Of a stretch of 64,000 nucleotides of DNA, positions 1 to 11,915 are shown one piece after another. The translations under genes and the position numbers were made by a program. This DNA is from Paenibacillus anaericanus (GTDB lineage: Bacteria > Bacillota > Bacilli > Paenibacillales > Paenibacillaceae): assembly GCF_003994475.1 (NCBI RefSeq), contig NZ_RZNY01000004.1:1-64000 (forward strand), read 5' to 3'. The notes under the pieces are model-generated. The model had not been told where the DNA came from and did no database searches. It was given only the letters and a program-made list of their open reading frames with translations. How positions within the stretch are numbered: the first letter of the stretch is position 1; the number at the start of each line of letters is the position of its first letter.

Positions 1-35
1 AAAAAAAACGGCACAGTTCTTTTACCCATGCCGTT
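1..35 (-). terminator. Intrinsic terminator on minus strand, at window edge
   Basis: Arms AACGGCA and TGCCGTT pair around a 15-nt loop. On the minus strand the stem is followed by eight T. No minus-strand gene is visible up to position 382, so what it terminates is unclear. The rest of 36-382 shows no convincing gene. Confidence 0.5.
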
Positions 36-382
36 TCGGATTTCATTTTTATTCTCGGTTTCGTTTTGAGCTTATCTTAATGACATTGACCGAATGGTAG
101 CCCTTTTGTTTAGCCTAAATATTATGCTGCGGATACGTTTGATTTTCACGGACACCCGAAACCTCGTTTCATCCTACGCCGTTAAACCCGCATTGCAGCG
201 ATTGAGAAAACAACTAAAATTCAAATACACCCCAAAATTGCTATCCAAGTGCTACTTCCCACAGTAACTTAAGGACTGTTTTAATCGTTATAATTTAGTA
301 GTTGAGTTTAATATTGCTGTAAATACATAGATTCAAATTTAGTTCACGTAATGAAATCTAAGATTTATCGACGGGAGGACTC

Positions 383-841
383 ATGAAAAAAAGATATATT
401 TTTTTGGTACTCTTAGCATTCAGTATTTTATTGTTAATTGGATATAATAGATTCTTTTATAGTTTTCAAAACCTTAATAATAATGCAACATTATTTAGTG
501 GTCCCTTAGAATCACCAGATGGTGAGTATAAAGCAAGTGCATATTACATCCCATATGGCGGCGCAGCAGGTGGCGTTATGTATATTATCGAGGTTGAAGA
601 AACCCAGTCCGGTATGAAAAAAACGGTTTATTCAAGCAATCATAAAAACGATTTTTCTTTAGAATGGAGATCCCCAGAAGTCCTTAAGATTAAGAATGAA
701 AGTCCAAATTATAATGAATATAGAAACATAGAGTTGAATGTGAATTCAGATATTTATGAAGAATCCGGAGCGGCTTGTCGAAGTTTATTGTTAAAAGGAA
801 AGTATACAAATTGTTATAAGGAGGGGGATGACATAAGTTGA
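383..841 (+). CDS. DUF5412-like membrane-anchored protein
   Basis: A 152-residue protein with one N-terminal hydrophobic segment (about residues 5-20) that looks like a signal anchor, followed by a small extracytoplasmic domain. The SPDGEYKASAYY stretch, the central beta-rich part and the EW...LKI block resemble DUF5412 proteins of Bacillales, whose function is unknown. The start is an ATG about 8 nt after a GGGAGG site. Its stop overlaps the TTG start of the next gene, so the two are probably translationally coupled. A second DUF5412-like protein lies at 44140-44643 beside a toxin-like gene. The family assignment is from remembered sequence pattern only. Confidence 0.6.
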   Translation: MKKRYIFLVLLAFSILLLIGYNRFFYSFQNLNNNATLFSGPLESPDGEYKASAYYIPYGGAAGGVMYIIEVEETQSGMKKTVYSSNHKNDFSLEWRSPEVLKIKNESPNYNEYRNIELNVNSDIYEESGAACRSLLLKGKYTNCYKEGDDIS

Positions 842-1509
842 TTCAGACTAGAATTGCGATCAAATCAACTACAAAACAAAAAGTCTTTTCAATCGTAAAT
901 GCAATTATTATCGGAGTTATTTTGGGATTAGCAGCAAAGATTGTGGATAATCCTTCTTATTTCAACCCAATATTCACTGGAATAGGTGATCGTCTTGGTA
1001 TATGGGTATTTGTTGCTACACTTTTATCGGTTTTTAGTTATTCGCCCAAATTAGCGGCTGTAAAAATATTTGCCTTTTTTGGGTCGATGCTTACCGTTTA
1101 TTATGTGTACACAACGCTTGTGCTACATTTTTTCCCGCAAAGAGAAATTATTTTTTGGGGCATATGCGGGGCGGTATCTCCTCTTTGTGCTTATATTATG
1201 TGGTACGCGCGTGGAAGCGGATTGTTTACTAATATTGTTTTGGCTCTTCCAATCACAGTATTGCTGTCAGAAGGGTTTGAATTACGGAACGCTTACTTAC
1301 CCGTTCACACTCATTACTATTTAATACCATGGCTTATGGGAGTATATCTGATCATGATAGTTGTTTTGTTACTTACAATTACGAGAAATAAAAAGAAACT
1401 ATTGGTCATTCTACCCATAGCTATTATCTTATCTTTAATCCTGATCTATTTTAATGCTTTTGGCCGTCTATTTCCTGGAATGAACAGTGTTTTGCAAGGC
1501 GTGATCTGA
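838..1509 (+). CDS. Polytopic membrane protein of unknown function
   Basis: A 223-residue, very hydrophobic protein with about six to seven predicted transmembrane helices and few charged residues. The start is a TTG overlapping the previous stop by 4 nt, with a strong GGAGGGGG site upstream, which supports coupling to the DUF5412-like gene. No catalytic motif or transporter signature is visible. It may belong to one of the uncharacterised small membrane families (DUF6518-like is possible but not established). A partner role with the upstream protein is inferred only from the overlap. Confidence 0.55.
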   Translation: MIQTRIAIKSTTKQKVFSIVNAIIIGVILGLAAKIVDNPSYFNPIFTGIGDRLGIWVFVATLLSVFSYSPKLAAVKIFAFFGSMLTVYYVYTTLVLHFFPQREIIFWGICGAVSPLCAYIMWYARGSGLFTNIVLALPITVLLSEGFELRNAYLPVHTHYYLIPWLMGVYLIMIVVLLLTITRNKKKLLVILPIAIILSLILIYFNAFGRLFPGMNSVLQGVI

Positions 1510-1622
1510 AAGCGTTACAGTTGTTTAAGTGATCCATCATTCGATGGCGACCGACCTAGACAAGCCTTTTCACTCAACAGGGTTTATAGTATGCTAGCCA
1601 TAAAAGGGAGGAGAGGGAATAT

Positions 1623-2120
1623 ATGGTGAAACAACTGATCATCGGAGACGCTATACATGAGTTGGCCACTACGCGCCGCATCCTGATGTGCTTGCCCGAT
1701 GAGCATATGACGTGGAGGCCGCATGTGAAATCGATGACTTTGGGAGGATTGGCCACGCACCTGATCAACCTGCTGAACTGGCAAGTAGCGATCTTACTTT
1801 ACACGGAATTCGATACTTCGACCGTACCGCTTCGGCGTGAAGCTTTGGAAAGTCGGGAAGAGGTGCTGGAAGAATTCGACGCGAACGTCGTCAAGCTTGA
1901 AAAGCTGGTGGCCGAATGTGACGAGAAAACACTTGACGAGGAATGGACCTTGCGGAACGGTGAACATATTATTCTGCGCCAACCGCGGGCGAACGCGCTT
2001 CGCACCTTCGGAATAAGCCACATGATCCACCACCGAGCGCAACTCGGGGTTTATCTGCGGCTACTTGATATTCCTGTTCCGGGCTTCTACGGTACCTCAG
2101 CCGACGATGAAGGCAAATGA
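1623..2120 (+). CDS. DinB family protein
   Basis: A 165-residue, helix-rich protein. The DinB/YfiT four-helix-bundle pattern is visible: an early histidine in the GGLATHLINL segment (about residue 47) and an HMIHHRAQLGVYLR block near residue 137. The histidines are the usual divalent-metal ligands of this fold. DinB-like proteins are often thiol-dependent transferases or damage-inducible proteins of unknown substrate. The ATG follows a GGGAGGAGAGGGA ribosome site. It is monocistronic, ending before a bidirectional terminator. GC content is higher than in the neighbouring genes. Confidence 0.8.
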   Translation: MVKQLIIGDAIHELATTRRILMCLPDEHMTWRPHVKSMTLGGLATHLINLLNWQVAILLYTEFDTSTVPLRREALESREEVLEEFDANVVKLEKLVAECDEKTLDEEWTLRNGEHIILRQPRANALRTFGISHMIHHRAQLGVYLRLLDIPVPGFYGTSADDEGK

Positions 2121-2216
2121 ACTAAGACGGGAAACTCCGGATTAAGATCGGGAGGGGAGCTCCCGAAGGTTGAATAGATATAGAGTGATCCAGAAGAGGA
2201 AACGAATAATACAAAA

Positions 2217-2252
2217 TAAGTGCCTGTCATTGAAGAACAGGCACTTTTTATT
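2217..2252. terminator. Bidirectional intrinsic terminator
   Basis: AAGTGCCTGT pairs with ACAGGCACTT around an 8-nt loop, with a T-rich tail on the plus strand and a weaker one on the minus strand. It sits between convergent genes (DinB and the cation efflux gene). Confidence 0.85.
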
Positions 2253-2295
2253 TCGGTTAATATTATTTTAAATTGGGAGTTTCCTCTTCAAACTA

Positions 2296-3171
2296 CTAAA
2301 TAGCGTGAGGCTCGATATGCACTTGGACATCATACACATCATACACTCGCTTAAGTTCATCCTCAACTCTGGTTGAAATATCATGAGCTTCCTGAATATC
2401 AAGATCAGATTTAACCAAGATGACAATATCTACAACTGGATTACTACCATAATTTCTAGCTTTAACATCCTTAACTCCTTCCACATCACTAATGGAAAGA
2501 ACGGTTTTCTCGTATGCAGCTAATGTCTCTACATCAAATCCATCGGATAAATTATGTGTAGCATCACGGAAGATATCCCAAGCCGTCTTACAAATTATTA
2601 AACCTACAGCTATCGCTGTAAGGGGATCAAGCCAAGGTAGATTAAATTGGGCTCCGACTATCCCAACGACTGTACCAATACTTACTATAGCATCAGAGAG
2701 GTTATCTTTTGCTGCAGCCATGACAGCCTGACTCTTAATTTTATTTGCTAGGTTTTTGTTGTACCGATATACGAAGAACATGATAATCGCGCAAAAAACT
2801 CCTATCCACGCTGAGATTAAATCAGGTGAATCTTGTCTACCTTCAAACACTGAAGAAATAGCTCCAATAAGCACCTGTATCCCTACTGCTATCATAATAA
2901 AGGATGCTATTAAGGAAGCTATTGTTTCAGCTCTCCAATGCCCATAAGGATGATCATGATCCGCTGATTTCTGAGACATTCTCAACCCAATCAAGACAGC
3001 GATGGATGCAATAATATCCGTTGTATTATTCAATCCGTCAGCTTTTAGAGCTTCAGAATTAGCAGTGAATCCAATAAATAGCTTGATGGCGGATAAACAG
3101 ATATATGCCAGTATGCTAATAATAGCTCCGCGTTCCCCTAATTTTAAATTATCGTATCTTTGTTGTTCCAT
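2296..3171 (-). CDS. Cation diffusion facilitator (probable Mn2+ efflux, MneP/MneS-like)
   Basis: A 291-residue CDF-family metal/proton antiporter with about six transmembrane helices and a C-terminal cytoplasmic domain ending in HIEPHAI. Helix 2 carries ADGLNNTTD (D45, D52), and HDHPYGHWRAE follows near residue 75. Both are typical of the CDF branch that includes Bacillus subtilis MneP and MneS manganese exporters, so manganese is the likely substrate, by family inference. I chose the ATG at 3171 rather than an in-frame ATG at 3189 because a GGAGG site lies 9 nt upstream of the former. It is monocistronic. No yybP-type riboswitch was recognised upstream. Confidence 0.85.
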   Translation of the reverse strand: MEQQRYDNLKLGERGAIISILAYICLSAIKLFIGFTANSEALKADGLNNTTDIIASIAVLIGLRMSQKSADHDHPYGHWRAETIASLIASFIMIAVGIQVLIGAISSVFEGRQDSPDLISAWIGVFCAIIMFFVYRYNKNLANKIKSQAVMAAAKDNLSDAIVSIGTVVGIVGAQFNLPWLDPLTAIAVGLIICKTAWDIFRDATHNLSDGFDVETLAAYEKTVLSISDVEGVKDVKARNYGSNPVVDIVILVKSDLDIQEAHDISTRVEDELKRVYDVYDVQVHIEPHAI

Positions 3172-3376
3172 CCCTGCAATCCTCCACAACCACTTTTCAT
3201 TTTTCGATTTGAACAGTATATCAAGTGGTAATCGAGTGTGTCTAGAGAAACGTTTTTCCCTTGTACTAATAAAGTGAGGAGGGATAAAAAAAGTTGCCCT
3301 TAGTTAAAATATGAGGAAAGTCTATGTGGATATCCTTCGCAGAATTCTGTCTATTAGGTGCTCAACCTTACAGATT

Positions 3377-3407
3377 GCCCTTTCAAATAATTGGAAGGGT
3401 CTTTTTT
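3377..3407 (+). terminator. Terminator-like hairpin upstream of the YitT gene
   Basis: CCCTT and AAGGG arms enclose an AT-rich loop and are followed by TCTTTTTTG. No plus-strand gene precedes it, so it may be a leader attenuator or a leftover. The rest of 3172-3583 holds no gene I can support. Confidence 0.45.
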
Positions 3408-3583
3408 GATTACGATAATTCAATTGGATGAACTGATTCCATTTGCCATTACAGTAATAATTGTTATACACTATTTTCTATCACTTCTTGTCGGATATTA
3501 GTGTAAATTCAATCATTCTAATTAAAAATCCTGAGGTTTTTCACTTAGTGATAAGAAAAAATTATTTGAAACGGGGAAATTTA

Positions 3584-4456
3584 ATGAATCACAAGAGACA
3601 TCAAAAATCTAATAAACTGAAGATTTTATCAAAAGTATCTTTTATTATTATTGGGGCTCTTATAGCTGCATATGGTCTAGAAGCAGTATTAATACCCAAC
3701 AACGTTTCAGACGGTGGTGTGACTGGACTAAGTATCGTTAGCTCGAAACTGTTTGGATTACCATTAGGGATGCTAATTGCCATAATAAACATCCCTTTTG
3801 TTTGGTTAGGATATAAGCAAATTGGTAAAAGCTTTGCTGTGTATTCAGTTATCGGTATTGCCTCATTAGCCATTGGCACTAGTCTAATGCACCATGTACC
3901 CACGATTATTCAAGGTGATACATTGTTAGTTACCGTTGTTGGCGGGATTATCATCGGTTTTGGTATGGGGTTAGCGTTGCGTAATGGTGGAGCAATAGAT
4001 GGGATCGATATGTTAGCTGTACTACTTTCACGTAAATTACCTTTTGGCACAAGTGATTTAATCTTATTCCTTAACATGTTTGTCTTTATTGTTGTTTCAA
4101 CAGTATTTGGTCTACAAGGAGCTATTCTATCAGCACTTGCTTATTTTATTGCTTCTAAAGTAATTCATATTGTTGAAGAAGGTTTGAGCGGATCTAAAAC
4201 TTTTAAAATCATCACAAATCAACCCGAAATCATGGTAGAAACCATTCGTGACCGATTAGGTCGTGGAGCAACCTACACAGATGCTTACGGCGGCTACTCA
4301 AATGAACAATTCAAAGAAATCACTTGTGTAATTAACCGTCTCGAAGAAAGCAAAATAAAAGATATTATTAATGAAATTGACCCGAATGCCTTTGTTGTTG
4401 TATACGATGTAGCAGAAGTTAAGGGCGGTAATTTCAGAAAGCATAATATTCATTAA
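3584..4456 (+). CDS. YitT family membrane protein
   Basis: A 290-residue protein with five to six transmembrane helices (DUF161 repeats, residues about 15-195) and a C-terminal cytoplasmic DUF2179 domain (about 200-285) containing GRGATYTDAYGGYS. This is the YitT architecture common in Bacillales, and its transport role is not established. The open frame extends upstream to 3461, but the ATG at 3584, preceded by GGGGAA, gives the usual family length. It is monocistronic with its own terminator. Confidence 0.85.
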   Translation: MNHKRHQKSNKLKILSKVSFIIIGALIAAYGLEAVLIPNNVSDGGVTGLSIVSSKLFGLPLGMLIAIINIPFVWLGYKQIGKSFAVYSVIGIASLAIGTSLMHHVPTIIQGDTLLVTVVGGIIIGFGMGLALRNGGAIDGIDMLAVLLSRKLPFGTSDLILFLNMFVFIVVSTVFGLQGAILSALAYFIASKVIHIVEEGLSGSKTFKIITNQPEIMVETIRDRLGRGATYTDAYGGYSNEQFKEITCVINRLEESKIKDIINEIDPNAFVVVYDVAEVKGGNFRKHNIH

Positions 4457-4460
4457 TTAC

Positions 4461-4513
4461 TAAATAACGCGTTGGTCGAGAAAACATCCATTCTCTCGCC
4501 AGCGCGTTATTTG
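4461..4513 (+). terminator. Intrinsic terminator after the YitT gene
   Basis: A long stem: AAATAACGCG pairs with CGCGTTATTT, and an inner stem is formed by CGAGAA and TTCTCG. Confidence 0.75.
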
Positions 4514-4682
4514 TATGCCTTTATGGTGGGAAGGCTTCATAACTTGCGCAAACAAGGGAACAGTTCCTAGTTACATATTTTCAAATATTTATATTTATTT
4601 TCATATGTTTTAATTGACGCTTAACTTATGTGAAGTTATATTTGCTACTTATAGAGAAATAACAGTTAAGGAGACAAGCAGA

Positions 4683-5921
4683 GTGGAGAAACGTTCAGGG
4701 AAATTCAATAAAGTATATGCCATGCAACTGGCTACCGTATTTCTTGGTTTTGTCATATTCGGTTTATCTGAAAATATTAAAGGACCTGCAATTCCACGTA
4801 TTCAGTTCGAGTTTATGCTCAATGAATCACAATTAGGTACTTTATTGTCCTTAAATGCGCTAGGATATCTAATTGCGTGTTCCTTTACCGCATACTTAGC
4901 AAAAATATGGGGGATTAAGCGAGTAACCATTATAGCTTTTGCATCGATGGCGCTTTCGGGAATATTAATTTTCTTCTCCCAATATTATGCTATGTTTTCT
5001 GCATCTTATTTCTTAATGTATATTGGAAACGGAATGCTGGAAATTGGGTTAGCCATTTTAGGTGCCCGTATCTTCGTTAAGAACACGGGGACAATGATGA
5101 ACCTATCCCATGGATTTTATGGCCTCAGTTCGACGGCAGCACCACTTATTGCAACAGGTTTGATGAAGCTGACGATCAATGGATATACCCTTGACTGGCG
5201 AGGAATGTATCTCATCGTGCTTTTATTATCATTAATCCCAATTATATTAGTCCTATTCAGTACTTTTCCAGGGGATGATATTAAACATGAAGATCGCTTG
5301 CCTATTAAAACATTGCTTAGAGATCCAGTTTTGTGGCTAATGGTACTAGTGCTATCATTTGGCGTTGTTTCGGAGTTAGCTGTAGGTGGTTGGCTTGTTA
5401 ACTTTCTAGAAAAAGCATATGGGTGGGATACAGTTTCTGCCTCAGGCATGTTATCAGCTTTTTTCTTATGTTTTGCGCTAGCGCGGATATTACTTGGACC
5501 GTTAACAGACAAATTTGGTTTTACCCTTTCATTGGTTGTTTTCTCAGGGATATCAGCAGTTTGTACTTTTGCAGCAATTCTGGGGGGAGAAGACCTAGCC
5601 TTCTTATTCGCTGCAGCCGGTGTAGGTATAGCCATGATTTATCCAACCGTCATGGCTTTTATTGCTAGAAGATACCCCAAAGGGAGTGATACTGCAATAA
5701 CTATTACAGTAACTCTGATGGGGATTGGCAGTGTAATTGGTAACTATCTGATCGGGGGAGTTATCGAAATCACGAAGGGTATATTCGGAGATAATTCTCA
5801 GCTAGGACTACTTCGTGGGCTACAGGTTGGGTATGGAGTTATAGGTTTATGCGCAGCTTTGAGTTCAATTACGGGAATTATACTATTTATTCATCTACAC
5901 AGACGCAAAGAAGTTATCTAG
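4683..5921 (+). CDS. Major facilitator superfamily transporter
   Basis: A 412-residue integral membrane protein with about 12 transmembrane segments. The first helix begins at AMQLATVFLGF, and a GxxxD-type loop is replaced by AKIWGIKRV between helices 2 and 3. The overall pattern resembles fucose-permease-like (FHS-type) MFS members found in Bacillales, and the substrate cannot be read. The start chosen is the GTG at 4683, 9 nt after TAAGGAG. An in-frame ATG at 4614 has no ribosome site. It is monocistronic and followed by a strong terminator. Confidence 0.8.
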   Translation: MEKRSGKFNKVYAMQLATVFLGFVIFGLSENIKGPAIPRIQFEFMLNESQLGTLLSLNALGYLIACSFTAYLAKIWGIKRVTIIAFASMALSGILIFFSQYYAMFSASYFLMYIGNGMLEIGLAILGARIFVKNTGTMMNLSHGFYGLSSTAAPLIATGLMKLTINGYTLDWRGMYLIVLLLSLIPIILVLFSTFPGDDIKHEDRLPIKTLLRDPVLWLMVLVLSFGVVSELAVGGWLVNFLEKAYGWDTVSASGMLSAFFLCFALARILLGPLTDKFGFTLSLVVFSGISAVCTFAAILGGEDLAFLFAAAGVGIAMIYPTVMAFIARRYPKGSDTAITITVTLMGIGSVIGNYLIGGVIEITKGIFGDNSQLGLLRGLQVGYGVIGLCAALSSITGIILFIHLHRRKEVI

Positions 5922-5966
5922 GATTAGTTGTAAAATGAAGTAATTCAAAAAGCAAAGGGTTTCCCA

Positions 5967-6005
5967 AAAGGCAGTCAAACTAATTATGTTTGACTGCCTT
6001 TTAAT
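5967..6005 (+). terminator. Intrinsic terminator after the MFS gene
   Basis: AAAGGCAGTCAAAC pairs with GTTTGACTGCCTTTT around a short TAATTAT loop. Confidence 0.9.
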
Positions 6006-6089
6006 AATTTCTAAATTCTGTTTTAAGTATACTGACACCCTTATATCATGGATACCAGCTATCAATTATTCTATAAACTTGTTGGCATG

Positions 6090-6335
6090 TTAAAATACCG
6101 TTAAATGTTGAATGTGATAAACGATGCATTCTACAAAGTCATTAACGAAGGGGGATGTGTCGCTAGCGGCTGCAATGTATTTATCGTTGTGATTTTGTCG
6201 CTTGATTCCAGGAAGAGATGGCAACTGGCCTGTTATGCGTGCATGCTGAACATAATCGAAAAACGCCTGTCCCGTTCGATGCTTGAAGAGGAGAAAGAAG
6301 TGCCGCTCGCTCATTCGGCATAAGCCAGCCATCTA
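6090..6335 (-). pseudogene. AraC-family regulator, HTH remnant
   Basis: On the minus strand the translated stretch LCRMSERHFFLLFKHRTG followed by DYVQHARIT is a clear AraC/XylS second-half helix-turn-helix. About 40 residues in, the frame breaks: the expected DKITTI continuation is present in another reading frame. The ligand-binding N-terminal part is absent. It is a decayed C-terminal fragment. The stretch from here to about 6880 contains no gene I can support. Confidence 0.65.
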
Positions 6336-6880
6336 TATAAAGGATAACTTTTCACTTGAACGAGGAGTGTGAACAGCATAGAGGCGGAGCCGTTGAGTCG
6401 AGCAGAGTGTTCACGATGCATGGTATCAAGGAATACTGATCACCTGTGAGAAAAAAAATTAATATTTAATTTGATACAACCCCGGACTGGACAAAAAAAG
6501 CAGTGACACTAAAAATATGGATACATGTGACTATATTCGGATTGAGCATTCGCTTTTTCAGCCATATCGCATAGATATATGTGATATTTCCGCAGAAATC
6601 TATCCAATACCATTCCATTATTAATCTTTTAGCTTCGATCCAGTTCAAAAGAGTCTCTTTGATATAGCAATATGAAGCGGGTGGAGAAGGGTATATCGGT
6701 CATCTGCAGAACCGCTGCAGCAATAGAACGGGGGGCTCGAACAATTCATGAGACTTTTGGATAATGACAACCACACTTAAGTTTTTGTCCTTTGCTCACG
6801 CACCCAAAAGTAGATATGTATTGGGAATAAGAACTGAGGCACCAGGCTAGTAGAACCGTAACAAGTTAGTTAGGGAGGAT

Positions 6881-6924
6881 AAAGGTTCTACCCGTGGCAA
6901 TAGTCCATAGGTAGAACCTTTATC
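6881..6924 (-). terminator. Probable terminator of ymaF
   Basis: AAAGGTTCTACC pairs with GGTAGAACCTTT around a 17-nt loop just beyond the ymaF stop. The T tail is short, so efficiency is uncertain. Confidence 0.55.
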
Positions 6925-6928
6925 TGTA

Positions 6929-7324
6929 TTACAGGCGTGTAATGCTTTCAATAATAATATCATGACGATGATGTGTAGAACCGCTTACTCGAATCGGCAC
7001 ACTCGTTCTGCCAGAAATAAGATGTCTATGACCTTCCACGAATCGAGTCAATTGACGGAAACGATGAAAGTGACGAGGTCCTTGACCATTGATTGCTGGT
7101 CCAGTTGTACCTGAATAGCGATGTCGATGTCCGTCAGCTACTTGAGTAATCCCATTAAACGTATGGCGATGTGTACCAATACCAGGAATAAAGCGATCGG
7201 TTAAGTTGCGAAAGCGATGTCTATGTCCATCATTAATGGAAGTGTTGCCAGACATCCGATGCTGAAAACGATCGGTTGTTTGTGAATAGTGTACGTCCTT
7301 GCGGGGGTGCTTTCCTTTTTTCAT
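6929..7324 (-). CDS. ymaF: YmaF family protein, His/Arg-rich repeats
   Basis: A 131-residue basic protein made of degenerate repeats built on GHRHR/THRHT (GHRHRFRNLTDR, THRHTFNGIT, GHRHRYSGTTG), the hallmark of the YmaF family of Bacillales. Its function is unknown. The histidine clusters suggest metal or surface binding, but that is inference. The ATG at 7324 follows GGAGGAG by 8 nt, and an upstream in-frame ATG at 7342 overlaps the ribosome site and was rejected. It stands alone and is divergent from rph. Confidence 0.8.
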   Translation of the reverse strand: MKKGKHPRKDVHYSQTTDRFQHRMSGNTSINDGHRHRFRNLTDRFIPGIGTHRHTFNGITQVADGHRHRYSGTTGPAINGQGPRHFHRFRQLTRFVEGHRHLISGRTSVPIRVSGSTHHRHDIIIESITRL

Positions 7325-7441
7325 CTTCACATCTCCTCCCAATATCCAGTAATTTTAATCATCATAATTTATGAAGATGGCATATGGGGGGGAACGGCGA
7401 TTGCCAAATTATAACCACTAATCGTTACCTTGGTCCCATTG

Positions 7442-7480
7442 ATAAAGGCTGATCTTTATTTGTTAATGATTAGCCTTTAT
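7442..7480. repeat. Imperfect inverted repeat upstream of rph
   Basis: ATAAAGGCTGATC and GATTAGCCTTTAT form arms with one mismatch around a 13-nt AT-rich centre. There is no poly-T tail, so an operator, an mRNA leader structure or a relic are all possible. Confidence 0.5.
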
Positions 7481-7549
7481 TGTACTCTGATTAAGAGAAG
7501 AGGAGTCTGAATGGTAATCAGAATATATTCTTAAACACACAGTTGAAAA

Positions 7550-7602
7550 GGACAAGAACATATATACTTTGCCGATTAGATGATTGTCTAATGTTATTCT
7601 GC
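7550..7602 (+). repeat. Dispersed intergenic repeat (GACAAGAACAT family)
   Basis: GGACAAGAACATATATACT is followed by TGCCGATTAGATGATTGTCT. Related copies occur at 11101-11129, 16037-16119, 47672-47694, 47728-47825 and 55661-55705. Confidence 0.5.
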
Positions 7603-7638
7603 ATCACCATTCTCAATTTAATGTTTAGGAGAGATTGA

Positions 7639-10254
<2,616 letters not shown>

Positions 10255-10387
10255 TGGCTGAATACGACAAAAGAGCCTTTATCATAATGGACGGCATTAA
10301 TACATTAACGAGATAGAAATATGACGGAAATCAGGGAATCAAGGAATCAAGTATTATTGAAAAACAAACGATGTAGGGATTCGAACT

Positions 10388-10492
10388 GAAGTTATTGGAT
10401 ACAGTAGTCATCGGGCTGGTCAGGCTGGGCTCGCCATGGGGTATCATTTGCAAAAGCAATCCGGATCAAAAACAAATGTTCACCGGTTTTTA
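10388..10492 (+). pseudogene. Internally deleted copy of the flavin monooxygenase gene
   Basis: Positions 10388-10454 match the beginning of the flavoprotein gene at 53461 (GAAGTT..TTGGATACAGTAG onward). They are joined directly to a stretch (10455-10492) matching its 3' third near 54207. The junction lies in an AAAAGC/AAAAGGC context, consistent with a microhomology deletion of about 0.67 kb. Only about 100 bases remain. Confidence 0.75.
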
Positions 10493-10517
10493 ATATTTCC
10501 CTAAGGAGGTTAATTAG

Positions 10518-11036
10518 ATGAATGTTGTGGTTACAGAATACAACGATGATTGGAAACAGAAGTTTAGCGAGGAATCTCAAAAAATAAAGGATATTTTTGG
10601 GGATGAGTTAATCGACATTCATCATATAGGTAGCACTTCAGTTCCAGGGTTAAAATCCAAACCAATCATTGATATCATGCCAGTAGTAAAAGATATTGAA
10701 AAAATAGATTCGTTTAACGAACGAATGGAACAACTTGGTTACGAATGTATGGGCGAGCTCGGCATGAAAGGAAGAAGATATTTCCGGAAGGGCGGGGATA
10801 ATCGCACTAATCAAGTGCATGTGTTTCAAGGGGATAACAAGGAAGATATTACTCGCCATTTGGCGGTAAGAGATTACCTCCGAACATATGCCGATGAAGC
10901 ACATCGTTATGGAGATTTAAAGGAAAGCCTCGCTAAACAGTTCCCAAGGGATGTTGAAGCTTATATGGACGGTAAAGATTCGTTTGTTAAAGAGCTAGAA
11001 AGAAAAGCGCTATATTGGTGCAAAATTGACAAGTAG
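10518..11036 (+). CDS. GrpB family protein (UPF0157)
   Basis: A 172-residue GrpB-family protein, a minimal nucleotidyltransferase-like fold. The conserved HHIGSTSVPGL (about 33-43) and KPIIDIMPVV carry the GS and D-x-D-like elements, and NQVHVFQ follows. The biochemical role of the family is not settled. A strong AAGGAGG lies 8 nt before the ATG. It is monocistronic, ending in a terminator. Confidence 0.85.
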   Translation: MNVVVTEYNDDWKQKFSEESQKIKDIFGDELIDIHHIGSTSVPGLKSKPIIDIMPVVKDIEKIDSFNERMEQLGYECMGELGMKGRRYFRKGGDNRTNQVHVFQGDNKEDITRHLAVRDYLRTYADEAHRYGDLKESLAKQFPRDVEAYMDGKDSFVKELERKALYWCKIDK

Positions 11037-11040
11037 ACTT

Positions 11041-11071
11041 TGAAAGTCGCATTTTCTATGCGGCTTTTTTG
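11041..11071 (+). terminator. Intrinsic terminator after grpB-like gene
   Basis: AAAGTCGCAT pairs with ATGCGGCTTT and is followed by a T run. Confidence 0.8.
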
Positions 11072-11100
11072 AAGTATATAAGCTCTTGTCATAGCTCAAT

Positions 11101-11129
11101 GACAGGAACTTATATACTTTACCGAAATT
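11101..11129 (+). repeat. Dispersed intergenic repeat copy
   Basis: GACAGGAACTTATATACTTT then ACCGAAATT. It is colinear with the copy at 7550 (GACAAGAACATATATACTTT). Confidence 0.5.
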
Positions 11130-11219
11130 AACAAGACCATGTATGTTTTGCTGATGAGATGAATTTTTCATCATTGGTGTGAAGGAATTCAAAAGATGTA
11201 TATAGCGGCAGAGAGAGGA

Positions 11220-11915
11220 TTAAACCAGAACCTCAAAGTCATCGTGCAATCTGCGAAGGCGGTAAGCATTCATAGCGAATTCGCGCAGCTCCTCAAGAAT
11301 GGAATAATTCGCCCATGCGCCGGCGATAGCGCCGATTCCAGGTACCATCTGCAGCATTTTCCGGAAGTCCATAGAATCACGATACTCGATTTGAAATGTC
11401 TCCCAGTCCATATTCCGAGAGTACTCAGCATCGGAGTTCCACTGTTCCTTTTCAATATGCCAATGCTTGATGGAATAGAGCAATTTGGCACGGCTTTCCG
11501 GCCCCGAAAACGTCATTTGAAACACCTTGAGAATAAATACCCGCTCGGAGAAGTGTTTGGTGTCATAACCGTAAACATGCGCCAGCTCGAACAAAAATTT
11601 CATTTTGATGGCAATTAAAGCTGGAAAGTCTACCATACTAAATATAATTCCTCCAGCTCCCGTTCCAGCGCCTTCGGCAACCGCGATTTTTTGATACAAG
11701 GCAAACAACTCTTTCGCTTCTTGGTCGGCAGATTCCAGTTCCAGAGTACGCTGCACCTTACGGCTAGGCGTATATTCTGCACCGAACAGTGCCGTGCGCA
11801 CGATCGATCGTATGGTGGTCGTAATGATGCTGAGCACCTTCGGCGGAATCAAATGATTTATTCGATTGCTAATGGTTTTCGATGTTTTTTCCAGCCATCC
11901 CGGCGTTTTGAACAT
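11220..11915 (-). CDS. EcsC family protein, 5' end probably damaged
   Basis: A 231-residue EcsC-family protein (C-terminal domain of the Ecs operon type; function unclear, often membrane associated). Visible blocks are PPKVLSIITTTI, GAGTGAGGIIFSMVDFPAL (about residues 84-102) and the C-terminal VPGIGAIAGAWANYS. Family members normally start about 15 residues earlier with an NYE...WE motif. That sequence is present upstream: a TTG at 11966, correctly spaced from GGAGGAG, reads LNYEH, then an in-frame TAA (11949-11951), then VQREVSNWEQQ. Either the gene restarts at the ATG at 11915, which has no good ribosome site, or it is a nonsense pseudogene. Confidence 0.8.
   Translation of the reverse strand: MFKTPGWLEKTSKTISNRINHLIPPKVLSIITTTIRSIVRTALFGAEYTPSRKVQRTLELESADQEAKELFALYQKIAVAEGAGTGAGGIIFSMVDFPALIAIKMKFLFELAHVYGYDTKHFSERVFILKVFQMTFSGPESRAKLLYSIKHWHIEKEQWNSDAEYSRNMDWETFQIEYRDSMDFRKMLQMVPGIGAIAGAWANYSILEELREFAMNAYRLRRLHDDFEVLV

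Noticed and set aside
5117-5635. 172-codon minus-strand frame
   Set aside because: Antisense shadow of the MFS gene, with low-complexity Ser/Thr/Pro/Asn composition.
6466-6648. 60-codon minus-strand frame
   Set aside because: No ribosome site and no similarity to any family I know; the region looks non-coding.
11196-11618. 140-codon plus-strand frame
   Set aside because: It is antisense to the EcsC-family gene, which has clear family motifs; no ribosome site or recognisable protein.
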